Shown one piece after another: positions 33,471 to 43,530 of a stretch of 64,000 nucleotides of DNA. Under the pieces are notes generated by a model. The model worked only from the letters and a program-made list of their open reading frames with translations, did no database searches and was not told where the DNA came from. This DNA comes from Spongilla lacustris (lineage: Eukaryota > Porifera > Demospongiae > Spongillida > Spongillidae): the NCBI GenBank assembly GCA_949361645.1, contig OX442435.1:4388220-4452219 (forward strand), written 5' to 3'. Within the stretch, counting starts at the first letter, position 1. Each line of letters begins with the position of its first letter. The translations under genes and the position numbers were made by a program.

Positions 33471-33545
33471 TTATCTGTCATTCATACTATAATTGAATCT
33501 GGAGAGCAGCAGTATCTTACAGAGCTGCACAGCAACCGGTTTTGA
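33471..33545 (+). CDS. terminal exon of an unknown gene
   Basis: After TTGTTTCAG the frame reads 24 residues to TGA: LSVIHTIIESGEQQY, then LTELHSNRF. It is phase 0 at its start. The composition looks like real protein. It could be a third alternative end of the gene at 31.4-32.9 kb or belong to another transcript. No family is recognised. Confidence 0.3.
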   Translation, partial: LSVIHTIIESGEQQYLTELHSNRF

Positions 33546-33957
33546 GAACATCCTTCGTTACAGTTCGGGACGTATAGGTGCAAGATATTGTGTCTGCTTG
33601 ATTCGCAAATACTCGTACGGTACGGGATTGTAGCCTGGGGGTTTTATTTGGAATCATGCATCATGGTGGCAGATAGTACCATTTCTACGGACGTCGGTAC
33701 TGTATCAGTGCTCCAGTTGTTCATCATGGCAAAGATTGAAGACCATGGCAAAGTTTGAAGACCATGGTAAAGATTGAAGAAGAAACCTTTGCTGTTTGTA
33801 TTTTAATAGGATCAAGGGTGGGGTTGAAGCACAGTTAACCTACATGTAGAGCGTATGAAACTAATGGTGTTCCATTTGTTTTCCTTACCATTCCATGCTT
33901 TTAAATCTCCAGTTCTACCACATGTATGAATGCTGAGATTTTCATGAGTGAGGACAT
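33546..33957. other. no supported gene; short 'accatggcaaagattgaag' triplicate
   Basis: A 20-bp motif 'catggcaaagattgaagac' occurs three times with small changes at 33726-33780. Otherwise unique-looking. Confidence 0.4.
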
Positions 33958-34800
33958 GGGCATTCTTTGGAATAGCTAACTTCAAGATTAGAAAATGTGC
34001 GACGCATAATGGTCACCAGGGAGGTATGTGATCTTCGTGGGCCTGGCCGCATCATGTACCGGTAAGCCAGAAAATTCCCCCTCAATGTGTAGTACGTGTA
34101 GTTTAGTTAAGTATAGACTTGCGCATTCTTTGGAATAGGTATGGTGCTACATGTCCTGAGTGCTTCACAATCTAGAGATGTAACACACATAATGGTCTAC
34201 AGGAAGGGGTGTGACCTTAATGGGCGTGGTCTCAACAGGTAAGCTGATATGTACCGATATGTAGCACGTGTACTTAAGTATGGACCTGGGCATTCTTTGG
34301 AATTGGTATGGTGCTACTTGTCCTGAGTGCTTCACAATCTGGAGACGTAACACATACATGTATAATGGTGTACAGGAATGGGTGTAACCTTTATGGGCGT
34401 GGTCTCAACAGGTAAGCCAATACATACCGATATGTAGCATGTGTACTCTGTATATAAGTATCGACTTGGGCATTCTTTGGAATAGGTATGGTGCTACATA
34501 TCCTGAGTGGTTAACAATCTGGAGACATAACACACATAATGGTCTACAGGAAGGGGTATGACCTTTGTGGGTGTGGCCTTATCAGGTTAGCCAATAGATT
34601 CCAATATGTAGTACGTGTAGTTAAGTATGGATTTGGGCATACTTTGGAATAGGCATGGTGCTACATGTCCTGAGTGCTTCACAATCTGCAGACGTAACAC
34701 ACAATGGTCTACAGAAGGGTGTGTGACCTTTGTGGGCGTGGCCTCATCAGATAAGCAGATGATGGCTGGTTTGTAATACTTGTACTTATGTATGGAGGTA
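33958..34800 (+). repeat. tandem array, about 165-bp unit, five copies
   Basis: 'gggcattctttggaatagg' begins units near 33958, 34124, 34288, 34467 and 34635. Each contains 'gagtgcttcacaatctggag', 'cataatggtctacaggaag' and 'gtggtctcaacaggtaagc'. Units differ by scattered substitutions. Confidence 0.92.
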
Positions 34801-35192
34801 TGTGACGTTCATGATGTGTGCCTGTGTGCGAGGTCTCTGTGTGATGTATGCCTGTATGTGTGGCCAGATGTAATGTGTACCTGTGTGTGTGGTCCTTCTG
34901 TGTGTGCATGTGTGCCTGTGTGATGTATGCGGCCGTAATGCCTGTATGTTTGGCCTCTGTATGTGATGTGTCTATGTATGTGTGCATGCTTCTGTGTGTG
35001 TGATATGTGCCTGTGTGTGACTGTGTGCAACACTACAAGAAGTACTTTGGTTTCTTTACGACAGGTTGGAGCTGAACACATGTAAGGATGAAGAATCAAG
35101 ATTTCTCATTCTTACTCAATGCTGTTGAAGTGTATAATTGATTATGTTCTGCATTCTCATTTGTAATGGTGCTTTGATAATAACTGAATTAA
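34801..35192. other. GT-rich simple sequence, then no supported gene
   Basis: 34801-35030 is degenerate 'tgtgtgcctgtgtgtgatg' sequence. The remainder shows no exon I can support. Confidence 0.5.
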
Positions 35193-36356
35193 CACCTGGT
35201 CCGTGAAAATCGAATGCTTTTTTGGCCTATTTTTTCGAACTCACAGTTTTGTATAAGCGTTACAATTGCCACAAATAATTTACCTAGAGTACAACTCTCT
35301 GTATGCTACTTCCAGCCTTGCAATGAGGACCTACGTTTGATTAGAGTCGACACTTTTTTCTGAACAGGTTTCTGAGTTCATAAACAGTATAGACATGCTC
35401 AATTGGATCGGATAGGTAGCGCTTAAAACAATTCTGGCAGTAACTCATCATGCTTGCGTCAAAACAGACACTAAAACTTCTTTGGATTTCGACTCCGGAC
35501 CCAAATATTGGTAGTGCACAGGCCCAAACACCTAATATTTAGCCATCACGTACATGTAAGCGTTATTTCTCATCACGTGGACACAGTTACATACTTGCGT
35601 CACTATGTGCTATTTATGTAACAAGTTGCTATAAATATGCAGCACGTGAGCCAAATACACCCGCCCATTGTTTGTTCTCGATCGCGACTAGTTGGGCGTA
35701 GCCCGACCTTCACGTATTGGCGGAAGGTCGGGTACAGAACCCGCACAGTTTTTGTACAAGCTGCAACGGGGATTGCAGTCCAATCGGAATGCAGGAGCCC
35801 AATAAATACATTCTGCGGCAGCTGGTAGAAAAGCCAATCTGATTTAGACATCCTTTACACAATTATTCATTGATACCGATTGTATAACACGCTACAATTC
35901 ATTGACGTATTGCATAATACGCCTGTACAAAAACTGTGCGGGTTTGGTACCCAACCTTCCGCAATACGCGAAGGTCGGGCTACGCCCAACTAGATCGCGA
36001 CCGGTAAACAACTGTACGTGAGTTTTGTACAATAAGTTAACAAAGCTAACTGCCAATACGATATCCATTGTAGCTCCTAGTAGTACCAAATGACGTTAAA
36101 AAGCGTATTCACAGCGGCTCTTAACTGCCTGTCCTCCGCAACACTTCGTGACCGAAAAACATAAAACCACGTCGCTTTGAAAGCATACAGGTCCGTGTCC
36201 ATGATAGATATAAGGCGGACAACAACGTCAAATGTCTAGGCGACAGTTAATATAAACTATCTAAAATATGCTTTTCCAGACAATTGGGTGCCTTCCGTCT
36301 AATTTTTAGAAAGTTGGGTTCGACAAAAAATGTATTCGAATTTCACGGACCCGGTG
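35193..36356. mobile_element. 1.16-kb TIR element with an internal palindrome
   Basis: The ends are CACCTGGTCCGTGAAAATCG and, reversed from 36356, CACCGGGTCCGTGAAATTCG. Inside, about 80 bp around 35680-35757 ('gttgggcgtagcccgacctt') repeat inverted at 35927-36003, separated by about 170 bp. No transposase frame is visible and the target duplication is unclear. Confidence 0.7.
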
Positions 36357-36681
36357 ATAACTTGAATTGTACACACGTGTATACTGTGCTCTCTCATTGA
36401 CACGGCAACGCATTGATCACACACCAACAACATGCTCATTGCTTTGTACTTGTTATTGAAAATAATAAATTTTATACATAATCAAGCTACTATACAATGA
36501 TGAGAATCGGAACACCATGCGAAATTGGTTCTTTCCACAGTCCCCAGTGGGATTTTTCGCGTACCCGCACGCGTATATTCATGCGGATATTTAAATTATA
36601 CAATAGCGTATATCCTACTTTTAGCACAGTGTTGGTCAATCTATGATTAAGTATTATTATATTAACACCACGTACATATTA
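36357..36681. other. no supported gene
   Basis: No repeat or exon recognised up to the CCGG target site at 36682. Confidence 0.4.
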
Positions 36682-36685
36682 CCGG

Positions 36686-38144
36686 TGTCACAGGAAAATC
36701 TGTCGCCCGGAAATTGTGTCGCGGCGACAGTTTTTCCTCAGGAAATTATGCCGCTCACAATTAACGTAGCGACCGTATATCCTAAGGAAATTCTGTCGTC
36801 AGGAAATACTGTCGCTCGACATGGATCGGTCCGAATACGACTTACACTACCGCTAGCTTTCTGCTGTAACCAAACCTATATCCTCCACATTGTAATAAGA
36901 ACGAAACACTGAGCATCAAATGGTTGAAGCCGGAGAGCTGCATGCTGCAATTTTTGGCCCAAACACCCTACAGACTCTGTTTCTTTGATCGCTTCATGTA
37001 TACTGTTCCATACTCTCATCAAAGGAGGTAAACACATGCAGGATTCATAGATTTATGTGCATGTAGTTATAAGTAGACACAGTTCTTGATGAAACTCTTG
37101 ACTCATGCAGATCCTGTTACAATAAGTGAGATACACAGTTTACAATTCTCTTTGTTGCTGCAGCATGCCCTTAAGATTGCCTGCATGTGAATATGTACAA
37201 ATACTAGCATTTATAAATACCTTAATTTTATTTCAAGATTGCTGTTCATGTCTTAAGATTCTGGATACAAGCTTGATTTCCCATTGAATTCAATGCCGGG
37301 GCAAATGAACATGTCTGCCATATACCATAAAAGGGGGAGGGGGAATATTTGGTTGAATCTTGAATAGAAAACGATATGGAAAAGGTATATAGCATCAAGA
37401 TATTGATCAGTCTCAATTTCTTTGCTGTATCTGATGCTGAAGTGTTTGGTTGAACCACTCATCCAAACCACTACTCTGAGGATGATATGCGCTTGTCATG
37501 TTACACTGTACTCCAGTGATTCTGCCACAATTCACCTTAGAAGGTACATTGATAACAAATTCTCGAACTTGATCTGTTATCTTAAAACGGCTTGCAGCAT
37601 CAAACAGTGTAACAGAAACTCATTCATGCAGCAACTCTGATGGCAGGGGCTCAGGGCTGTTGTGGTAAAGGACCAATCAAATCACCATCTGTACGCATGG
37701 TGTGCCATGCTTACTTCACCCCTTACGGGCAGAACTTGGGTGGAAGTGACCACCATTAAGGTCAGCGCAATGATATCCTTCAAGAACGTTTATTGTTCAT
37801 CCTTCTGTCACAACCTATAACATATCATCAGTTAGCGCAAGATATTCCGAAGTACGTGTAGTTTCACTCCACCTTCGTTATCATGAAGTACTTCAAGACA
37901 AAATCATTTTGCTCTTCTTCGAAAACAGTCTCTTTCGTTCTTATTACAAAGAGGATGATATAGGTTTGGTTACAGCAGAAAGCTAGCAGTAGTGTATGTC
38001 GTATTCCATGTCGAGCGACAGTATTTCCTGACGACAGAATTTCCTTAGGATATACGGTCGCTACGTTAATTGTGAGCGACTTAATTTCCTGAGGAAAAAC
38101 TGTCGCCGCGACACAATTTCCGGGCGACTAATTTTCCTGTGACA
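36686..38144. mobile_element. Ginger-like DNA transposon remnant (TGT...ACA ends, CCGG duplication)
   Basis: The left end begins TGTCACAGGAAAATCTGTCG and the right end is the reverse complement with few changes. The inverted repeats extend about 220 bp. The 4-bp CCGG is present on both sides (36682-36685, 38145-38148). The repeats contain a recurring 'ggaaat..tgtcg' motif, perhaps transposase binding sites. Inside, on the minus strand, is a decayed integrase fragment (37440-37720). Ginger elements are cut-and-paste transposons whose transposase is related to gypsy integrase and whose ends start TGT with short target duplications, so the combination fits. A Ty3-like fossil that landed inside an unrelated TIR element is the alternative. 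Confidence 0.62.
37440..37720 (-). pseudogene. decayed integrase core fragment
   Basis: On the minus strand near 37500-37445 the sequence reads MTSA-YHPQSSGLDEWFNQT, matching the conserved AYHPQ(S/T)NGLxExxN block of gypsy-type integrases. Upstream (about 37600-37570) ITDQVREFV matches the TDQGREF block that carries the second catalytic Asp. Beyond 37640 related sequence (DLIGPLP) appears in other frames with stops. The spacing of the blocks is right for an integrase core. It is broken by several frameshifts and stops. Confidence 0.7.
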
Positions 38145-38576
38145 CCGGAATCAAACCAAATGGCTGTTCCGGATCCGTACGTGCTTACATCGAAAAGATA
38201 CTTCAGTGCGTATAGCTTTTGTCTAGGATCGCAATACTGTTACCCTGACTCCCTTATGCACCAGACAAGCAAACTGATTTGCGCGCGATATAATGATGCG
38301 ATTATAACTCAAATGTATTTGCAAACGAACCCGCTTGCACGATGGAAAGTTAGCTAGTAGAAATACTGAACCGACAAATATGTTACCATGCACAGATATA
38401 GAATGATGTGGTCGCGTGCAGTCACGCGCACGCACCCTTATTTAATAATCATAGTAATAGTAACAATAATAATATACCCAACATTGCCAAACAGTATTTC
38501 AACGTCTTTCTCTACGCATATATTTTACACCTGCCTGTACCATATAAGGTAAACTGGGAACACGCAATCAGCTTAC
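38145..38576. other. no supported gene; possible intron of the 38649 gene
   Basis: No second exon for the signal-peptide exon at 38577-38649 is found before the Ginger-like element at 38144. The transcript, if any, would cross or end in that element. Confidence 0.3.
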
Positions 38577-38649
38577 CTTTCTGATAGGCAGGACAATGGG
38601 ACAAAAGTACAACTGGCAGAATAACGAGAAGAGTAGCAGGGTGCATCAT
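38577..38649 (-). CDS. signal-peptide first exon of a secreted protein
   Basis: The ATG at 38649 (a second ATG follows) starts MMHPATLLVILPVVLLSHCP, a strong signal peptide, then AYQK and a phase-1 split glycine codon before GTAAGC. A TATA-like TTTATATG lies about 50 nt upstream on the minus strand (38695-38702). The exon is clearly related to 50316-50385: hydrophobic stretch, then CPxY, two more residues, then a split Gly codon. Downstream exons were not found; the Ginger-like element begins 430 bp further on. The product would be exported; its function is unknown. Confidence 0.5.
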
Positions 38650-38779
38650 TTCCCGAAACAACAAAAGTGATTTTGACGGTTGACACTCACAGTCATATAA
38701 ATGTATACAATAATTATAATTATAATTATATGTATAAATTAAATTATTGTGAAAATTATATAACGATAATAATTTTAAT

Positions 38780-40035
38780 AATTTTCGCGTCGGTTGAGCG
38801 CGGTGTTGTACTTCAAGTCTATTACTCTCGCTCCTTGGACCAAGCACTTACCTCTACGACGGGTATGTGTGGGCTGGCCATCTCACGCTAACTTGCCACC
38901 TTTGGCCGAAACCATAATGTACGTGTGGGGTGCGCTTTTATTAGAAGACGTCTTTCCGGATGGCCATACCAGGGGCGGATCCAGGAATTGGGAGCGGGGG
39001 GGGGGCACAGGTGAGGGTGGGGCAGGGGGTGGGGCAAAGCTGGAGGCGGAGTCACCCCGGGGAGGGTGCGGGAGGGGAGCACCCCTCCCGCCCAGCTAGG
39101 GGGTCTGGGGCTGTAAGCTCCCCCAGCGGGGCCTGGGGCTCCGCCCCAGAAGCCAACGCTTTTTGCGTTGAAAACCCCCCCAAAAGTACGTAAAAACTGC
39201 TCCAAAAATGTTATTACTCTCTTACGTAGATAAACTCTATTATCTCTGCGTGACGTGGCACCAAAGTTGGCCGGTGGTGCACTACGATTATCAGCATTAT
39301 ATATACGATCATAATATCATGCATCCAATGGCAAACCTTCTTTGCTTGGTCGCTTTCGACTCCGAGGCTCCATCTGGTCAGTCCAAAATAACTTCAACGT
39401 CAAAAGAACCAGTGAACTATAATATTAATTTTGACGGTATGGATTTGCTGCATAGGCCTACTACCTGCTGCTATTGAAAGATTTGACTTGTATAGGCGCC
39501 TTTGAATTCACTCAAACACACAAATTATTACAATTCCAGCTGTCGCGGAAGTTTTAATTCAGAGCACGTGTATGCCTGCCCGATGTTCTAGACTGCATGG
39601 CTCCGCACCGGCTGGCACTGCTGTCTTTGCACGAACATTTAACCATTTTCGCACATACTATTAATCGTGTCAGGCACCGCCCCTTAGCTATGAATATTTA
39701 ATTTCTATTTGGCGTGGGGGGGCAGAACCCAGTTGCCCCCCCCCCCCCCTGGATCCGCCACTGCATACTGGACAGTATATCGCTGGACTTTTCGATCTGG
39801 TGACGGGGCTGAGGGGTTGACTTCGGGAGTGACCACGAAATGAGAGGAATCCCCTCTGCGGATTAGAGCCACGCAAGAGACCACGTGGATCTTTTTACAA
39901 AACCATGCACCGACGTCGGACGCGACTAGACCAGGCGCATTGTCCAGGCATCTGATGGTGCAGTGGGAGTGTGAAGGACGCCTTCCTTTTGAGTGCCTTG
40001 TGTACGCGTAAGCCTTCTGTAACGTGTAATAGTGT
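38780..40035 (+). repeat. dispersed repeat (GACTTCGGGAGTG family), copy 2, split by an insertion
   Basis: 38780-38969 and 39764-40035 together match 21945-22395 in order ('ggctggccatctcacgctaa', 'cacctttggccgaaacc', 'gttgacttcgggagtg', 'ccacgtggatcttttt'). The two parts are separated by the TIR element at 38970-39763. Confidence 0.7.
38970..39763. mobile_element. 794-bp TIR element (CAGKGGCGGATCCAGG ends), 5-bp duplication CATAC
   Basis: It begins CAGGGGCGGATCCAGGAATT and ends in CCTGGATCCGCCACTG. CATAC is duplicated (38965-38969, 39764-39768), and joining the flanks restores the dispersed repeat around it. Both ends continue into long G or C runs. The inside is GC-rich on the left (39000-39180) and has no transposase. 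A truncated relative is at 54878. Confidence 0.85.
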
Positions 40036-40288
40036 ACATTAATTACTTATATATTTTAAATCATAATAGATATTGTTACAATATAGTGCTCTACATAATA
40101 TATACACGCCTGCACAATCATGTGAGTATGTATCATTAATTTTCGTCACCTAGAAAACCATAGAGGTTGGGCAAATTGGAATTCTTCTCATATTTTTCTT
40201 TGACAAGTATAGCTGTGCAATTACATCTCTATGAAGAGTCTGATGAGGTCAGCTGAGTAAATTATGAAGCCATGAGGTATACACGTAC
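40036..40288. other. no supported gene
   Basis: AT-rich sequence with no feature I can support, downstream of the exon ending at 40289. Confidence 0.4.
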
Positions 40289-42671
40289 CAGTTAACTGAA
40301 TGTAGTGCTGTGGTAGCAAGTTTTGGAGGGCTTCCAGCTGGTTGTAAAGATGGTTTCTCATCCTTTGAACCACAGTGAGCCATCAGATGTGGTCTGTAGT
40401 GTTTTTGACCATTCCAAAACTGGTACACGTCCTTAGAAATACTACACATGTTTTATGTCCTTCAAGCTCAAACAAAGGGGGAATTACAAGTGTAAAATCA
40501 TGATGATGGTATGGTTGAGTCAACAAAAACTTTTGTGTTTAGTGACTTTATTCACTATATTATATGGTTTCTGATTTGCAGGTTATTGCTGATCCTATGA
40601 AAGAATTACATAAGAACGTTTTGAACACATCAGAACAAGCATCTACGGAAATACATTAGCTTTGCACAAGCCATTTAGTACCAGTGCCAGACCTGTCTGA
40701 AAGATATGTTGCATCTTGCAAATCCAAAAGCTTAAACTTTGTCTCTAATATCTAGGTATTCAGAGATGTTCATGTTATCCTTACCTCGGCTCCGACCATG
40801 TTAAACAAAGCCAGAATACATGCAACTTGAGAATACATGCCCTATTCGATAGTATCACAGTGACTGGAAACCAGGTGCATGCCACTGTTACGCCACTCCC
40901 ACTGGTGGAAATGCTTCAATGGCGGTGGAGAGGTATTATTAGTATTTCAAGAAATTTTTTCACCGAAAAACACGTTGCTATTTGTTCGCCCGCTACCAAC
41001 GCACTACTAATATGGGACAAGATTTTAGCGGCTTGGAAACGACCATGGATACACTTACAAAATTGTCATCCATTGGTTTAAAGTGTGGATGGCTTGAAGA
41101 CCAAATCAAGATTTCAAACCAATATTTACATATTGGTTTGTGTTTTTGTAATTCTCAGTATAAATATTGTTTTCTAGGAAGAGATCAGTTGACCTTAAAT
41201 ATGGTCATAATGAATTTTTGTTCATGTGTGGAATGAAGGGCAAGACATACTGAAGCCTAGTTAATGTAATTGTTGTAATATTTCAAAGCTACGTCCCAAA
41301 AATACTTTGGTAGCTGTAAACATCTACTTGACATGGTGAGATGGATCACGGATGCTGTGCATGCGATGGAAAGCATATACTACTGTAGGTTCAAATCGCA
41401 TTTGGCAAACCTTTTTTTCCAATCCTAAACGACTGGTTCAGAATTCAAACCAAAATACATTTTCAAGAGTAAAAACAGACAAATCTTGATTTTAACCATA
41501 AACTGAGTGTAACTTATATGTGCATTGTATAGGGACAGTACCATGCGTGTTGCATGTAGAATGTACCCAGACTTACGCTTAGGATAATTAAATTTAGGCT
41601 GGTTCGGTGTACCCCTGTCAGTGGCAGGACACATTGAGTACATGCATGTATGTACCGGTATATACTACCTGTAGAAGCACATTAATTCGTAGAACTCTCA
41701 CAATCTCCAATAACGCATATGGTAGGCTGTTGAGCAAGTACCACTGCACATCCATTGCTGTGTGGTTCTGGGATTGCACCAGACCCCGCAACATCATAGC
41801 TAGAGCTCACAGGAGCTCTGGCATCCGATTGCTGGTGATAGGAGTTGGGCCGGTTGCGCATTCTATACTCCTAGTCCGTGCAGGATTTTTGATATACATC
41901 AAAATGCACATACTAGATTAAGAACACTTTCTTTGCGGAAGCACACACGTAGAATCGAGCAATGAACAGAAAAAGAACAGTCTAAACTGAGAAGTCAATG
42001 AAATATATAAAATTTTATGCACATACCTAGCTGTAATTATACTTCACGTCAAGTTATATCATCAATACAAGAAAACCACTATTTTTTTTAAGGTCTCCAA
42101 AAAATTTGGGGGTCCTTCAGCACCCTGTTGTCTACGGCCTTGCGGCTTGAGATTGGCCAAATACGAGCGGGGGGGGGGGGGGGGGGGGGGGACCGGGTCC
42201 CACTTGGGATTGGCCAAATACAACTTGTTATACATCCGTAGTACATGATGTATGTTTTAACTGCATACCACTGTTTAGCCATAATGCAATACCATTTTGG
42301 ACTTGTATATGTATATGTATACCTGTACATGTATATGTATACATGCACATGTATATGACATGCACATGTAGATACATTATAATAACACATGTAAAGATCA
42401 CTTATGTGCTGCTGTTCTTGTGTACAGATTAACTACAGGATATAATGTACATGTATCTGGGATCTCTGCCCACTGGTCTCCAAGTACTGGAAAGAGATGA
42501 GCTGACCTGAGAGGCAACACACGTGTCTTCTGTCTTATGAGGTCGGACATCTCTGCATGAGGACGGAGAGGGTGCCCAGGCAGATGTGGTCGTCCTTTCC
42601 GACAGGGACGATGATGGTGTTATGATGGTTTTGATATGAAAGGTGTTTGACTTGGACAAAGTCTTTGGACC
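40289..42671 (-). CDS. two exons of an unknown minus-strand gene
   Basis: Exon 42671-42507 (55 codons; acceptor GACTAG, donor CAG/GTCAGC) is Ser/Thr-rich (TPSSSLSERTTTSAWAPSPS, then HKTEDTCVASQ). Exon 40431-40289 (TTCTAAG, TG/GTACGT) begins DVYQFWNGQKHYRPHLMAHC and contains PPKLATTALHSVNW. The first ends in phase 0 and the second begins in phase 0, so they can be joined across a 2.1-kb intron. The second ends with two bases, and its continuation is not found. No start codon, signal peptide or domain is recognised. The low-complexity first exon could be a linker of a larger nuclear or cytoplasmic protein, which is only a guess. Confidence 0.38.
40582..40659 (+). CDS. terminal exon of an unknown plus-strand gene
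   Basis: After TGATTTGCAG the frame reads VIADPMKELHKNVLNTSEQA then STEIH and TAG (25 residues, phase 0). The composition is helix-like and protein-like. No upstream exon is recognised on the plus strand. It lies inside the intron of the minus-strand model 40289-42671. Confidence 0.28.
   Translation, partial: VIADPMKELHKNVLNTSEQASTEIH
40660..42168. other. no supported gene
   Basis: Two overlapping plus-strand frames of about 84 codons (40827-41081 and 40982-41236, the latter with MGQDFSGLETTMDTLTKLSS) may include exon sequence, but no splice structure is convincing. Another frame (41607-41921) has no motif. Confidence 0.35.
42169..42191 (+). repeat. G homopolymer, 23 bp
   Basis: An uninterrupted run of 23 G, flanked on both sides by 'gattggccaaatac', so it sits between short direct repeats. 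Confidence 0.95.
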
Positions 42672-42813
42672 CTAGTCAACACAGATAGAGGTACATGAGC
42701 AGAGATACATGTACATATAGTACAAGTATAATTGTATGGATGAAAATAGAAACATACTATTTTGCATGACAATATACTACATGTAATTTAACAGCCTAAA
42801 TTTTATACGTATC

Positions 42814-43062
42814 TGTAATAACTCAACACACACACAGTTATACAAGTACAGCATATACAACACCATACGCGGAATGGCCAAGTCCAGAAGAGTGGGAGTG
42901 ACGGGTAGAGCCTCAATAGTCCAGCTATCTAACTCCGGGTTGCCAACTGACTCGTACTTACAATTCCAGCGCTTAAAAGAGTCTGCCTCACGTGCCTGTT
43001 AGTCTAGAAGGTTCTATTGCAGTCCCATAGTCTGCTGTTAATAATCAATTACAATTACTACA
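42814..43062 (-). repeat. probable 3' LTR of a second Ty3/gypsy element
   Basis: On the minus strand the 249-bp segment starts TGTAGTAATTGTAATTGATT right after a purine run (GAGGGGAGAAG, 43063-43073) and ends AGTTATTACA. A TATA-like GTATAACTG is inside. It follows an integrase C-terminus (43072-43530), as a 3' LTR should. The other LTR is not in view, so the borders are inferred. Confidence 0.55.
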
Positions 43063-43071
43063 CTTCTCCCC

Positions 43072-43530
43072 TCATAAGCCATAACGCTCCGGGGGTCGGT
43101 GAGGACGAGTAGAGCGTCTGGGCAGAAGAGGGACAGCTTCAAGGTCGGCCACTGGAGGAGCCTCTTCTTCTAAAGGGTCAGGATCCGGCTCGACTTCCGC
43201 GATGGGAGGGGCTGGTGCCTGCGGTAACTCAGCTTGTCTGTCTGCCATTGTGACAATGGTTGGCAGAGGGTCCAATTCTGGCTGCTGAAATGTTCCAGAG
43301 TCCCTCTTACCCTCGGTAATCCGCTCCTTGACATGGTCAACATGATAACGGCTTTCTGTGCCATCATCCAACGTTACAACCAGTGTCAATGGACCCCGTA
43401 CAGCAGTAACTTTTCCTGGTATCCATTTTGGCATCCCTCTGTGGTTTAGGACATACACTTCTTCACCCACCTGAAATGAGCGTTGTCTTGTGTGCACGTC
43501 ATGATTCTCCTTCTGTCTCATGACTACCAC
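43072..43530 (-). pseudogene. integrase C-terminal part of a second Ty3/gypsy element, 5'-truncated
   Basis: The minus-strand frame reads HTRQRSFQVGEEVYVLNHRG, then WIPGKVTAVRGPLTLVV and YHVDHVKER, which is the SH3-like C-terminal domain of gypsy-type integrases. An acidic Pro-rich tail follows, ending PRRSTRPHRPPERYGL and stop. The catalytic core and everything upstream are missing, so about 43530 is the truncation point. It is a different family from the element at 4.6-10.5 kb. Confidence 0.82.

Noticed and set aside
41341..41410. tRNA-like B box 'ggttcaaatcgc'
   Set aside because: No matching A box, acceptor stem or anticodon arm can be drawn.
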